From the NCBI GenBank assembly GCA_029880265.1, contig JAOUOT010000017.1, positions 1-59,510 of the forward strand: 59,510 nt of DNA, read 5' to 3'. Under the pieces are notes generated by a model, which was not told the DNA's origin, ran no database searches, and worked only from the letters and a program-made list of their open reading frames with translations. Position numbers and translations under genes: made by a program. The first letter of the stretch is position 1, and each line of letters begins with the position of its first letter. This document shows, one piece after another, positions 17,567-26,362 of this stretch. This stretch comes from Spirochaetia bacterium (GTDB lineage: Bacteria > Spirochaetota > Leptospiria > Turneriellales > JAOUOS01).

Positions 17567-18376
17567 TTAATAGACTTGATTATTTTTTAAATAAGAGCCA
17601 AAAACCCATCCCTGAAGACCTTCTTCAGAAATAATAAAATACCAGTTTGCTTTTTGATCTTTATATGTCGTTAACGCTCCCTTCTTTCTAATCAAAACAT
17701 TTGACTTTTCGGATAAAGAGCCTTTTATATCAGAATCTAAAGAAGGCTTACTCCTCAGATTTAAATTATCCGCGGCAATTTGACGCATCTTATTCTTAAT
17801 AAATTTATCTTCTTTAGAAAAAATTTGATTTACGCAATTTTCTTCAATATTAAGCCACAAGGTTTCTGTATCAAAGCCTTTTTCCAGAACAGACGAAATT
17901 TGCGAATCTAAACTTTTTTGCGGAAAACTATTAACGTAGTCGCATAGCAAGTTAAAAAAGTTTTTTGAATCATAAAATAAATTCATTTTCTTCATATAAC
18001 TTTCTTCTATAAAAATACCGGTGCTGTCTTCTTTTTCAAGTTTTATTGAATACTTTATGCGTTTTTCAACTCCCGACGACTCGTTAATACCGTATTCGGC
18101 GGCAGAGGCGTATACTAAAAGATGTTTACTTGAAATAGAATCTTCTTTTAACGAATCTTCAATAAGACCCAATACCTTTTCATACTCTTTTTGATTTAAT
18201 AAATTTTCAATTTCAAGAATAGGATTTTTTTGAACTTTAACAAAAATGAGATAGACGGCCGTTAAAAAGAATATTAACGGAAATATCACGATAAATCCGT
18301 TGAACATCTTTTGTAAAACTGTTTTTTTATGCGGTTCGTTTGGTTTATAGCCTAAGTATCTTGATATCAATTTCAA
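17567..18376 (-). CDS. Membrane-anchored protein with C-terminal bacterial SH3 domain
   Basis: A 269-residue protein with one TM at about residues 26-47 and a helical, TPR-like middle. A bacterial SH3 domain follows (about 200-265): AADNLNLRSKPSLDS, then SEKSNVLIRKKG, a WYFI strand and GWVFGSYL. SH3b domains bind cell-wall peptides or act as targeting modules, so an envelope role is likely. The ATG overlaps the flavoprotein's stop codon (ATGA type). Its 3' end is one base from the convergent MCE gene. It is the last gene of the rho operon; the precise function is unknown. Confidence 0.65.
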   Translation of the reverse strand: MKLISRYLGYKPNEPHKKTVLQKMFNGFIVIFPLIFFLTAVYLIFVKVQKNPILEIENLLNQKEYEKVLGLIEDSLKEDSISSKHLLVYASAAEYGINESSGVEKRIKYSIKLEKEDSTGIFIEESYMKKMNLFYDSKNFFNLLCDYVNSFPQKSLDSQISSVLEKGFDTETLWLNIEENCVNQIFSKEDKFIKNKMRQIAADNLNLRSKPSLDSDIKGSLSEKSNVLIRKKGALTTYKDQKANWYFIISEEGLQGWVFGSYLKNNQVY

Positions 18377-19002
18377 ACCTTCTTTTTAATCTTATATTCC
18401 GAGGCTTTTTTTCTTGGAACATTTATAATTTCGCCGACTGTACCGTAATCGTTGCCGCCAAGTCTTCCTACGATATTGGCTTTTTGATAATCAAATAAAC
18501 CCGTTTTACCATTAACCATTTCGTCGCTTACAAAATACGCAATAATCTCGCCGATAACCAGCGAGAACGGTCCTAAATCGTTAATTATTCTTGTTAATTT
18601 AAGTTCCATGGCGGCGGGCGATTCTTTAATTCGTACAGTATTAATTTTTGAACAGGCAACCGTATTAAAATCGGTATAATCAATTTCTGATATATCTTTA
18701 TTAAAACTTGCGCCGCATAAGGTTACGTCTCGGCACATTTTATCATTCGTCAAATTAATACAAAACTCCCCCGTTTCTATAATATTCAATAAGGTATCTT
18801 TTTTGTTGTTATCTGGCTTGTTATAAATAGAAACACAAACTAAAGGGGGGTTTGAAGAAATACCCGTAAAATAACTATATGGCGCAGCGTTAACAATCCC
18901 TGTTTTTGACGTTGTAGTTATAAAAGCGACCGGCCTTGGCACAATCATACTGATCATAAATGAATAAGCGTCTTTTATCGATTCAATTTTATCTATAACC
19001 AT
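18373..19002 (-). CDS. Flavin reductase-like FMN-binding protein
   Basis: About 209 residues of the flavin-reductase-like split-barrel family. SMIVPRPVAFITTTSKTGIV followed by NAAPYSYFTGISSNPPLV is the family's FMN-phosphate-binding region. Later come GEFCINL and an ESPAAMELKL segment that closes the flavin pocket. Members reduce flavins or bind FMN for other redox work in the cytoplasm. A TTG at 19029 would overlap the upstream gene by 22 bp. I prefer ATG at 19002 because the homologous N-terminus (MVID followed by an helix with DAYSFMIS) starts there. It lies between the GerMN and SH3 genes in the same operon. Confidence 0.78.
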   Translation of the reverse strand: MVIDKIESIKDAYSFMISMIVPRPVAFITTTSKTGIVNAAPYSYFTGISSNPPLVCVSIYNKPDNNKKDTLLNIIETGEFCINLTNDKMCRDVTLCGASFNKDISEIDYTDFNTVACSKINTVRIKESPAAMELKLTRIINDLGPFSLVIGEIIAYFVSDEMVNGKTGLFDYQKANIVGRLGGNDYGTVGEIINVPRKKASEYKIKKKV

Positions 19003-19007
19003 AGGTT

Positions 19008-19862
19008 TTACTTTGCCGATAAGACCCAATTATCGCCGTTTATCAAGGTTGGCAGAGCCAGACCGTCGCCTTCAAGATGTTTTCTTTCTTTGCCGTTTAT
19101 TTTTATTTGAATAGAATCAATACCTTGAAACTGCAGAGCGGTCTTTAAGAATTGAGAAATCTGAAATCGAATCATTTCAAAACTTAATCCGACGGTAAAA
19201 TTCTCGTCAAAATCAAGTATCAATACGTTTTCTTTTTTATAGGCATGATTTAATACGGGTTTCTGAACAAAAGAGTCAATGTGACCGGTTGATTTTTCTC
19301 GTTCTTCAGGGCCTGAAATAAGAGCCAAAAATGTTTTTTCAAATATATTCAATCTTTCATCGCCGTCTAGCTTTTTATTAAAGGAATAAAATTGCAGAAA
19401 ATCGTCTTTATTTTCATAATAATAAAGCTTTACCGAAGGCGTTTTTTGTTCTTCTTTGAAAGTCTTTGAGAAAGTCTTGGGAAAAGTCTTCGGCTTAATT
19501 ACCGCCATATCGTCTGTATTTTCTTCAAGTATGTTTTTTTCAAGAATTTTGTCAGAAACAATCGGAATCTCATTTTTTTTGTTTTTTTTGTTTTTTTCTA
19601 CCTTACTTTCAATAGCTTCAGATATCCATGTTCTTAAGCTTTCAATTACATGATTCGATTGTTTATTTTCGGCGTAGCTTCGAAAACTCTGTGTTTTATT
19701 ATGTTGTTCTGTAACTTTATTATTCTCATTTTTTGAAAAAGGCGCCGTTAACCTGTCAATGGCAAAAAATCCCCAGCCGATAACGCCAAATGTAAATAAT
19801 ATGGGAACGATGTTTTGTTCGTTCTTATTTTTTTTTTTCGAATTAACAGTTTTTCTGGTCAC
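19008..19862 (-). CDS. Membrane-anchored GerMN-domain protein
   Basis: A 284-residue protein. A basic N-terminus (many Lys/Asn) precedes one TM (about residues 19-36), then a low-complexity linker of about 90 residues, then a GerMN-type domain (about 145-275). The domain shows FLALISGPEEREKSTG, a VLILDFDENF strand, and an IQIKINGKE strand close to the end, all typical of the fold also found in spore protein GerM and LpqB-like proteins. The start is GTG at 19862. It is a cell-envelope protein, and the GerMN name does not imply sporulation. It lies between a lipoprotein and a flavoprotein gene in the rho operon. Confidence 0.7.
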   Translation of the reverse strand: MTRKTVNSKKKNKNEQNIVPILFTFGVIGWGFFAIDRLTAPFSKNENNKVTEQHNKTQSFRSYAENKQSNHVIESLRTWISEAIESKVEKNKKNKKNEIPIVSDKILEKNILEENTDDMAVIKPKTFPKTFSKTFKEEQKTPSVKLYYYENKDDFLQFYSFNKKLDGDERLNIFEKTFLALISGPEEREKSTGHIDSFVQKPVLNHAYKKENVLILDFDENFTVGLSFEMIRFQISQFLKTALQFQGIDSIQIKINGKERKHLEGDGLALPTLINGDNWVLSAK

Positions 19863-19900
19863 TAAAGGTATTATCGGAATATAAAGCGATTCTTCTTAAC

Positions 19901-20413
19901 TTAGTATTCAATCTCGACTTTAACGGGTAATTTTCTGTCTTGAATAATTTCTATTAAATTCTCTCGTTCGATTCTGTATGCTCCCTTTAGATAATCGCCT
20001 GTTTCTTCTTCTTTAACCAGATATCCCGGAAGAAGATCTGCATAAAAATCAATAAGTAAATCAATATTTTTATTATCTTGACTTAATTCAATCTCAATTT
20101 GTTTTTTTTTCTTTTTTGAACCGAACAATTTTTCGTATGCGTCATACTTTATTTTATGAGCAGCTAATTTCAAAGCGGTTTCTTTGCGGCATTCTATTTT
20201 GAATAAATTCCTTAACTCTTCTTCTCGTAATTTTTCTTGTACTTTTTTATTTTTTTTACAAATTACCTGAAAAATATCTTCAGAAATAAACCCTGCTTTT
20301 GAATAATTAAGATCAACCTCTTTTATATATTTTTCTTTTACGGGAACGCATTTGTATAGAATGCTTAAAATGGATATTGCAAGCGCAAAAAAAAACGAAT
20401 AATTTTTGCGCAT
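19901..20413 (-). CDS. Putative lipoprotein of unknown function
   Basis: A 170-residue protein with an N-terminal hydrophobic signal (residues 6-20) ending in LYKC (Cys22), a possible degenerate lipobox. The rest is charged: a helical Lys/Glu-rich middle with KKKKKQ, and a C-terminal half reading LIDFYADLLPGYLV and DRKLPVKVEIEY. No family is recognised. It starts five bases after the rho stop codon, so it is in the rho transcript. If the Cys is not lipidated, it is a single-TM periplasmic protein instead. Confidence 0.5.
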   Translation of the reverse strand: MRKNYSFFFALAISILSILYKCVPVKEKYIKEVDLNYSKAGFISEDIFQVICKKNKKVQEKLREEELRNLFKIECRKETALKLAAHKIKYDAYEKLFGSKKKKKQIEIELSQDNKNIDLLIDFYADLLPGYLVKEEETGDYLKGAYRIERENLIEIIQDRKLPVKVEIEY

Positions 20414-20418
20414 TTAAA

Positions 20419-21906
20419 TTATGAATTAGCTACATTCATACTGTCAAGAAAGGCTTTATTGTTTTTTGTTCCTTTCATCTTCTCTAGAATTAACTCCATT
20501 GTTTCTACTGACGACAATGGGGCCAATACCTTTCGAAGTATCCAAATGCGGCTTAAATCTTCGGCTTCAAGAAGAAGCTCTTCTTTTCTGGTTCCTGACT
20601 TGTTAACTTCAATAGCCGGGAATATTCTTTTCTCAACCAGTTTTCTGTCTAATACAATTTCAAGATTGCCTGTTCCTTTAAATTCTTCAAAAATAACTTC
20701 ATCCATTTTTGAACCGGTATCAACCAATGCTGTGGCTATTATGGTTAGACTTCCCCCCTCTTCAATATTTCTGGCCGCTCCAAAAAATCTTTTTGGTTTA
20801 TGTAAAGCGTTTGAATCTACCCCGCCAGATAAAACCTTTCCCGAAGAAGGAATAACCTGATTGTATGCTCTTGCTAATCGCGTGATAGAGTCTAATAATA
20901 TTACCACGTCTTTTTTATGCTCAACCAGCCTTTTAGCCTTCTCGATTACCATCTCGGCTACCTGCACGTGTCTGGTTGCCGGTTCGTCAAATGTAGACGA
21001 AATTACCTCGCCCTTAACATTTCGAGCCATATCGGTTACTTCTTCAGGTCTTTCGTCAATCAAAAGAACGATTAAAACAGCGTTGGGTTCGTTTGTCGTT
21101 ATCGCATTTGCGATATCTTGCATAAGCATCGTTTTACCAGTTCTTGGCGGAGCCACAATTAAGGCTCTTTGCCCCTTGCCTATAGGCGTCATTAAATCGA
21201 CAATTCTTGTCGTAACTTTTGTAGGTTCCGTTTCAAGCTGAATTCTTTGTTGAGGATATAACGGAGTTAAATTATCAAAATGTATTCTCTTCTGCGCGTT
21301 AATAACGGGCTCGCCGTTTACAGATTCTATTCTTAAGATAGCGAAAAATCTTTCGCTATCTTTAGGAGATCGTATCTGTCCATAGACGGTATCTCCTTTT
21401 CTTAAATTAAACATTCTTATTTGTGAGGGACTTACGTAAATATCATCGGGCCCAGAAATATAATTATAATGACTCGAGCGTAAAAATCCGTAACCGTCGG
21501 GCAGAATTTCAAGAGTTCCTTCGCCGTAGACATTGCCTAGTTCCTGAGATTGCGCCTGTAAAATAGCGAATATTAAAGCCGGTTTTTTAAGTTCTCCCGG
21601 ATTTTCAACGCCAAGGTCTTCGGCCATTTGCTGCAATACCGGCATTGGCTTTTGCTTTATTTCTTTTATTTCAAGTTTTTTGCCTGAATTATTATTTGCA
21701 TTATCGTTTTTTAGGGTGTCTAAATTTTCGTCTAACTGAGGAAGGTTTTCTGTTGAGTTAAATTCAACATTGTTTTCTTCATCAAACGTTTTCTTCTTAT
21801 TTTTGAGTTTGACTTTAGCCATACCTGTTTTAGCCGTTTTGCCTAACGCACTTTTTTCTTTATCTGTATTATTGGTTTGTTCAGAATTAATATTTTCATC
21901 TGACAT
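20419..21906 (-). CDS. rho: Transcription termination factor Rho
   Basis: A hexameric RNA-dependent ATPase that ends transcription. An extra Lys/Asp/Asn-rich N-terminal region (about residues 1-85) precedes the usual Rho N domain. The RNA-binding OB fold starts at [17 protein letters not shown], with [16 protein letters not shown]. The ATPase core has [12 protein letters not shown] (P-loop), [13 protein letters not shown] (Walker B), the Q-loop [12 protein letters not shown] and the R-loop [21 protein letters not shown]. Length is 495 residues, long because of the N-terminal insert, as in several bacterial groups. Its downstream partners are envelope proteins of unknown role. Rho-dependent termination may explain why good intrinsic terminators are rare here. 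Confidence 0.95.
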   Translation of the reverse strand: MSDENINSEQTNNTDKEKSALGKTAKTGMAKVKLKNKKKTFDEENNVEFNSTENLPQLDENLDTLKNDNANNNSGKKLEIKEIKQKPMPVLQQMAEDLGVENPGELKKPALIFAILQAQSQELGNVYGEGTLEILPDGYGFLRSSHYNYISGPDDIYVSPSQIRMFNLRKGDTVYGQIRSPKDSERFFAILRIESVNGEPVINAQKRIHFDNLTPLYPQQRIQLETEPTKVTTRIVDLMTPIGKGQRALIVAPPRTGKTMLMQDIANAITTNEPNAVLIVLLIDERPEEVTDMARNVKGEVISSTFDEPATRHVQVAEMVIEKAKRLVEHKKDVVILLDSITRLARAYNQVIPSSGKVLSGGVDSNALHKPKRFFGAARNIEEGGSLTIIATALVDTGSKMDEVIFEEFKGTGNLEIVLDRKLVEKRIFPAIEVNKSGTRKEELLLEAEDLSRIWILRKVLAPLSSVETMELILEKMKGTKNNKAFLDSMNVANS

Positions 21907-21965
21907 TATATACCTGCCTTATTTTATTATTTATTTTTTTATATTTTCCAGTTTAATTATCCCGA

Positions 21966-21993
21966 ATTGCCCCACGTTTTTTTATGGGGCAAT
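21966..21993. terminator. Hairpin between the LysM-lipoprotein gene and rho
   Basis: ATTGCCCCA at 21966-21974 pairs with TGGGGCAAT at 21985-21993 around a 10-nt loop. In the direction of transcription (minus) it lies about 60 bp after the LysM gene and about 60 bp before rho. No clear U-run follows the stem on the minus strand, so it is either a weak terminator or a structure in the rho leader. Confidence 0.4.
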
Positions 21994-22054
21994 CAATTTA
22001 TAGATATATTATAGCTTATTATTAAGAATTTTTATGAATTATTCTTTGTAGTCT

Positions 22055-23518
22055 TTATTCTGTATTTTTTGAACCCTCTATTGCTGTTTCTTCGTTCATT
22101 TCTTCAGGCTGAGAAACCGCTTCTTCATTTTCATCGACGGCCTCTTCCTTTGCGGTTTCTACAGTCGTATCTTGTATTGTTTCAACGCCTTTATCGGCTT
22201 TTGTTTCAGGTTTTTCTTCTTTGGGTTTTGTTTCTGAACCTTCTTTAGGAGGGATATCAAAGATTTGTCCCGGAAAAATAAGGTCAGGATTTTTTATTTG
22301 CCCTTTATTTGCCTTATAAATCTTGGGCCATAACAACGGATTATTATAAATAAAATCATATTCGGCTATTCTCCAAAGACAGTCTCGTTTTTTGGGAATT
22401 AATCGAACCGTATATTTCTTCCATCCTTCTTTTGTAGGCATAATAGGAGGGGCAGCGCCTTTTGTGCCTGCGCTTGCAATAAGTACCTCTATTTGCGGAA
22501 TTTGATCGTTTATGATAGTAGCTAATCGAATGGCTTCATCAGATTGATTTACAGAATCTTCATAGGCTTCATTTTCAATCGACTGGCCCGCCATATTATA
22601 AGAATCTTTGGCCGCGGCCAATGTTTCCTGAATTGAATTCATTGCGGCCCTTGCTTCTTCGTTTGTCGCGAACATTTTTTTTATATTTGGCTCTTCCAGA
22701 TTTTTTGTTAAAGCCGATATGCTTTTATCGGCGTTATTTACGGAGGTTTCGGCCTCAATAAGTTTCTTGGCCGCCCAGTCTTTCTGACCGATTAGAAGCG
22801 CCTGACGCGCGTTTGCCGCAGCTTCGTCGATATCAATTGCCGCGTTTTTAAGGTCAAGTTTATCGACCTTTTCTTTTGCCGTTTCAAGCTTTTCCTGCGC
22901 AATTCTTATGGCATCAGGAGCAGATTCTGCCGCCCCATATTTAATGGCCTCTTGAATAGTATCTTCAATTTCGGCGATATTTCGCTTCATAATCTCTGCC
23001 TGAGACTCGGCAATATCTCTGGCTTTTCTGGCTTCTTCTCTTGAAGCTTCAAATTTTTGAAAAGCGGTAATATAGTCTTTCTTCCCTAAGGCCCCATCGC
23101 CTTCGGCAAATAAAGTCTTCGCGTTTTCAAATTCTGAAGCGGCAAATTCTTCGGCAAAAACTTTTTCTGCGAACTTTATCGCTTCATCGGCTTCTTTTTT
23201 TGTTTCTTCAGCTAATGCCGGGGCCGATTTAGAATAAGCCTGATCGGCAAATTTAATCGCTTCTTCGGCATGTTTTTTAGCTTCTGCCATGTTGTCTTCG
23301 CTAATCATATTATGCGCTTTTTTCAGTTCGTCAATAGCGCTTCTATAATATCCAGGCGCGTATGTATCGGCCTTGACGCTTTCGGCTTTTGTTATCTTAT
23401 GTTTTGCTTTTGACATTTCTTCTATGGGAACAGGATCGCTGCAGTATCCCATTATAAATATTAATAGAATTAAAACATGCATCATCTTTATTTTATTATT
23501 TTTCATTTTCTTTTTCAT
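22055..23518 (-). CDS. Lipoprotein with long Ala/Glu-rich coiled coil and C-terminal LysM domain
   Basis: A 487-residue protein. The signal peptide ends IFIMGYC (lipid Cys about residue 26). A very helical, Ala/Glu/Lys-rich region of about 300 residues follows, with repeated EEAIKFA/AEEA units, an extended coiled-coil arm of DUF4398 type. LysM is at about residues 365-425: YTVRLIPKKRDCLWRIAE, then LLWPKIYKANKGQI and PGQIFDIP. The last 60 residues are Glu/Lys/Thr repeats. It likely bridges a membrane and peptidoglycan, and similar architectures are common in spirochaetes. The start is certain: GGAGG at 23527-23531 sits eight bases before ATG. Confidence 0.82.
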   Translation of the reverse strand: MKKKMKNNKIKMMHVLILLIFIMGYCSDPVPIEEMSKAKHKITKAESVKADTYAPGYYRSAIDELKKAHNMISEDNMAEAKKHAEEAIKFADQAYSKSAPALAEETKKEADEAIKFAEKVFAEEFAASEFENAKTLFAEGDGALGKKDYITAFQKFEASREEARKARDIAESQAEIMKRNIAEIEDTIQEAIKYGAAESAPDAIRIAQEKLETAKEKVDKLDLKNAAIDIDEAAANARQALLIGQKDWAAKKLIEAETSVNNADKSISALTKNLEEPNIKKMFATNEEARAAMNSIQETLAAAKDSYNMAGQSIENEAYEDSVNQSDEAIRLATIINDQIPQIEVLIASAGTKGAAPPIMPTKEGWKKYTVRLIPKKRDCLWRIAEYDFIYNNPLLWPKIYKANKGQIKNPDLIFPGQIFDIPPKEGSETKPKEEKPETKADKGVETIQDTTVETAKEEAVDENEEAVSQPEEMNEETAIEGSKNTE

Positions 23519-23613
23519 GGTAGTTTCCTCCGTATTTATTATTTTCTTTATTTAATTTTAGTTATGGCCAGACTTTTATTTTTTCAATAGTATAAAATTC
23601 TTTCTTTATAATA

Positions 23614-23949
23614 TTATGCCTTAATTGCGGCCTCTTCTGAGTCGTATATGTCAAAAAATGAGGTCAATTTTGTAAGTTCAAATACTTTTTTTACAGAAGC
23701 GTATACATTTACCAGTTTCAAATACCCCTGCTCTTTTTTCAATGCTGTAACGGCTGAGATTAACGCTCCTATACCTGATGAATCAATATACGAAACCTTG
23801 CTTAAGTTGACAATTATTTTTAGTTTCTTATCGTCAATCAGTTTTTTTATTGTTTCTTTAACCTCAGGCGCGTTATACAGGTCAATTTCGCCTTCAATAT
23901 CAATTATGACGTTACCTTCTACTTCTCTTTGACCTAATTTCATACGCAA
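23614..23949 (-). CDS. STAS-domain anti-sigma-factor antagonist
   Basis: A 111-residue single-domain STAS protein. VEGNVIIDIEGEIDLYNAPEV is the usual first half, and VSYIDSSGIGALISA contains the phosphorylatable Ser of the SpoIIAA/RsbV family (DSSGIG, about residues 57-62). Such proteins switch sigma-factor or second-messenger pathways when dephosphorylated by a SpoIIE/RsbU-type phosphatase. Three SpoIIE-type proteins are encoded at 48.9-55.4 kb, and pairing is plausible but not shown. No anti-sigma kinase lies nearby. It has its own promoter and lies about 95 bp upstream of the LysM lipoprotein gene. Confidence 0.88.
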   Translation of the reverse strand: MRMKLGQREVEGNVIIDIEGEIDLYNAPEVKETIKKLIDDKKLKIIVNLSKVSYIDSSGIGALISAVTALKKEQGYLKLVNVYASVKKVFELTKLTSFFDIYDSEEAAIKA

Positions 23950-24032
23950 TCTTTTTTCAACTTTTATTTCTTATTAAAATTTAACTTGAAACCAAATCTA
24001 TAATAATTCAGATTAGTTTATCTTATAGATAC

Positions 24033-24060
24033 ACTATAAAATTTTAACAGTTTGCGTCAA
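24033..24060 (-). promoter_or_regulatory. sigma70-type promoter of the STAS gene
   Basis: On the minus strand TTGACG (24060-24055) and TATAGT (24038-24033) are separated by 16 bp. They lie about 84 bp upstream of the STAS gene's ATG at 23949. Confidence 0.45.
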
Positions 24061-24162
24061 TAAAAAAAAGTATTCTTTTCAGTAAAATAGTATACAAATA
24101 AAGCGCTTAAGTCATTTTGGTTAGTTCTATTATAAATTTTTCCTGAACAGTAGGGGTATACA

Positions 24163-24681
24163 ATGAAATCAAGATTAAAAATCATAAGTTTTTTTCTGGC
24201 GTTTACGGCAATATCGACAATTTCAATGAACTGCTATGGAAGGTTCGTTCTTACTAACAAAATCTATAACTGGAACGGTACGGCTGGGGATAAGTTTATT
24301 AACTCTGCGGTTTTCTGGGCTCTTTTAGTAACTCAAATCTATTCAGGATGCGCGACGATAGATTTTCTTTTTTTAAATACAATTGAATTCTGGACGGGCA
24401 AAAACCCGCTGGCTATGGGGCCCGGCGATTCTGAAACAAAAATTGTTAAAAAAGACGGTCAGGAACTTGAAGTAACCGCAACTAAAGGGAGGCTTCATGT
24501 CAAAGTGTTAACGGGCAAAAAAGCGGGAACTCAAAGCGTTCTTATCTTCTCGCCCGAAGAAGAAGCATGGTACATGCAGACAAATAACGGCAAGATGAAA
24601 ATCGTCGAACTTTCACAAGACGATAAAACAGTGATGAAACTAAATCATCCCGACGGAATTTCTGTATTTGTAAAACTTTAA
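24163..24681 (+). CDS. DUF3332-family predicted lipoprotein/membrane protein
   Basis: A 172-residue protein with an N-terminal hydrophobic segment (about 8-24, containing MNC). It then reads CYGRFVLTNKIYNWNGTAGD, with FINSAVFWALL (a second TM) and IDFLFLNTIEFWTGKNP. These segments are diagnostic of the DUF3332 family. The C-terminal 80 residues are a beta-rich soluble domain (KIVKKDGQELEVTATKG). The family function is unknown; it is thought to sit in the cell envelope. The gene is alone on the plus strand, and a long perfect hairpin follows four bases after its stop. Confidence 0.78.
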   Translation: MKSRLKIISFFLAFTAISTISMNCYGRFVLTNKIYNWNGTAGDKFINSAVFWALLVTQIYSGCATIDFLFLNTIEFWTGKNPLAMGPGDSETKIVKKDGQELEVTATKGRLHVKVLTGKKAGTQSVLIFSPEEEAWYMQTNNGKMKIVELSQDDKTVMKLNHPDGISVFVKL

Positions 24682-24684
24682 GAT

Positions 24685-24733
24685 CTTGTTTTGCTTTCTG
24701 CGGGCGCAAAGCGCCCGCAGAAAGCAAAACAAG
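24685..24733. terminator. Perfect 23-bp inverted repeat with 3-nt loop
   Basis: Arms 24685-24707 and 24711-24733 are exact reverse complements around AAA. The base of the stem is A/T-rich (CTTGTTTTGC) and the tip is G/C-rich (TGCGGGCGC). It lies between the convergent DUF3332 and restriction-enzyme genes, a fitting place for a bidirectional terminator, but there is no U-run on either side. AAGAT and ATCTT flank it and could extend the stem. Confidence 0.55.
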
Positions 24734-24758
24734 TAAAGAAATCTTGATTTAAACCTTT

Positions 24759-25216
24759 TTATTCAAAAAGGTTGTTTGAGCTCTTTTGGTTGTCGTCAAA
24801 TAACTCGACAGGATTATTCTTGTCGTATCTGGCGTAAAAGGTCATCCATTCTTTGAAAAATTCAATTCTAACCGACCCATTTAACAAAGCGTGCCTTAAT
24901 CAGCGGCGTTCCATCCGAAACCGCTAAAAACAATGACAGACGGTATGCCCAATGTTTTATCGCGAGCGGCCTCGGCTACCGCCTTAAAAAGCTTATCTTC
25001 AGTCGTGCCTGACACATTCTGGCTCTTGCACTCAATATGCATAAATACGCCGCCTTTTTTATCATAAACGACTACGTCTACTCTTCGCCCCTTGCCTATA
25101 ATTGAACTTCCTATTTTTGAGTTTACTTCGGTTTTATAAGAAAGGTTTAAATTATCTAAAATTTCGCATACTTTTCTTTTTAGTTCTTCGGCGTTTAACT
25201 GCGTATACTCTTTCAT
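24759..25216 (-). pseudogene. Frameshifted PD-(D/E)XK restriction-endonuclease-like gene
   Basis: The intact frame gives 106 residues and stops at 24896. It holds a PD-(D/E)XK nuclease core: RRVDVVV (Asp47) and HIECKSQ (Glu62-Cys-Lys64). Past the stop another frame continues without a break to 24759 and reads LRHALLNGSVRIEFFKEWM. Restoring one T in the minus-strand GATTAAGG (plus 24898-24899) joins both parts as FGWNAADLRHALLNG and gives a 152-residue protein. It lies four bases downstream of a DNA adenine methylase, so it is the nuclease of a type II restriction-modification pair. The frameshift removes about 46 C-terminal residues. It could be a true mutation or a sequencing error in a short T-run. 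Confidence 0.75.
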
Positions 25217-25220
25217 CTCG

Positions 25221-26075
25221 CTAATAGTTTGTGATAAGAAGCTCTTCTATTTTACCGCGTTTCTCGGCGGCTGAATTTATGAAGCGGGCAGCCTGTACTT
25301 TTTTTATATTATATTCTTTATAAAGTTTTTTTATAAAAGGAGCGCTTGAATTTGAAAGCATACACTTTACCCCGTTTTTTGTCAGCATACTGAAGGTTTC
25401 ATGCAGCCTGATCTGATCTTTTCGCGTAAATCCGTTTTTTTCATACTGAACAAAGTTTGAAGAGGCGGAAACAGGTTCATATGGAGGGTCAAAATAGACA
25501 AAATCGTTTTTTTTGGCCGCCCTTACCGTTTCGTCATATTGAGCGCAAAGAATTTCAACATTCTGCAGTTTTACGGCTGAAGCTCTCAGGTTTTCATTGT
25601 CGCATATCTGCGGGTTTTTATACGAACCAAAAGGGACATTGAATATTCCTCTGCTGTTTACCCTGTAAAGACCGTTATAACAGGTTTTATTTAGAAAAAT
25701 AAATCTGGACGCTCTTTCAATATACGATAAATCGCCTGGTTTTAGATCTCTTATTTCATAATAATATTCTTTTTCGTTTTTATGTTTTTTTAATTCATGA
25801 ATTAAATTTTCAACGTTATTTTGAACAACTTTATAAACATTGATTAAATCTTCGTTAGAATCGGCTAAAATATTTTTTTTGGCGCCAAGGGCAAAAAAAA
25901 CCGCGCCGCCGCCTAAGAAAGGCTCAAAATAATAATTAAAATCTTCAGGAAGACTATTTATGATTTCTGATAACAACTGTCTTTTGCCGCCCGCCCACTT
26001 CAAAAACGGACGCGCTTTTATATTGTTTTCTTCTTTATACTCTTCTTTAAAAGCTAAACCGACCGTATTTATCAT
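25221..26075 (-). CDS. DNA adenine-N6 methyltransferase (D12/Dam class) of a type II R-M system
   Basis: About 284 residues of the D12-class alpha-group methylases. Motif I is PFLKWAGGKRQLL with FEPFLGGGAVFF; motif IV is YFDPPYEPVS; NKTCYNGLYRVNSRG and the C-terminal INSAAEKRGKIEELLITNY are typical of Dam and DpnM/MboI-like enzymes. GATC recognition is therefore plausible but not proven. The start is uncertain: ATG at 26075, ATG at 26105 and TTG at 26111 are in frame, and none has a ribosome-binding site. I chose 26075 from the normal length before motif I. The frameshifted nuclease gene follows by four bases. If the nuclease is dead, this is effectively an orphan methylase. Confidence 0.85.
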   Translation of the reverse strand: MINTVGLAFKEEYKEENNIKARPFLKWAGGKRQLLSEIINSLPEDFNYYFEPFLGGGAVFFALGAKKNILADSNEDLINVYKVVQNNVENLIHELKKHKNEKEYYYEIRDLKPGDLSYIERASRFIFLNKTCYNGLYRVNSRGIFNVPFGSYKNPQICDNENLRASAVKLQNVEILCAQYDETVRAAKKNDFVYFDPPYEPVSASSNFVQYEKNGFTRKDQIRLHETFSMLTKNGVKCMLSNSSAPFIKKLYKEYNIKKVQAARFINSAAEKRGKIEELLITNY

Positions 26076-26290
26076 TATGTCACATTGCAGGTAAAATCTA
26101 TACATTGTCAACGGTTTTATTTCTGCATTGATCGTAATTATTTTTTATAAATTCTCGGCTCTCTTTCGTATGAGAAAACTTCAATAGAATATCCTGCCTG
26201 AAGGCGGGGGCATGTATCAATTCACTTGACTGTGAGTTTATGATTATGTTTTTGTCGTTGTATTCTTAAAAAAAAATTGTATATTGTAAA

Positions 26291-26296
26291 TATAAT
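26291..26296 (+). promoter_or_regulatory. Candidate -10 box for the clpP-clpX-lon unit
   Basis: A perfect TATAAT at 26291-26296 lies about 67 bp upstream of clpP. The -35 position at 16-18 bp spacing is only an A-run, so the promoter may need an activator or be UP-element driven. The 250-bp gap 26112-26362 also holds a possible minus-strand reading frame (26098-26265). Confidence 0.3.
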
Positions 26297-26362
26297 TCAT
26301 AAATTAAATTATGGGCCGCTTAGAAAACGGCTATAAGATCATAGATTAAAACAGGAGAATTT

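Noticed and set aside
20459..21241. Long plus-strand open frames across rho
   Set aside because: They are antisense shadows of rho, whose minus-strand frame contains all Rho motifs.
24772..24783. 12-bp identity (TTGTTTGAGCTC) between the restriction-gene tail and the 33393 hairpin
   Set aside because: Matches of this length are expected by chance in 60 kb of biased composition, and it is within coding sequence.
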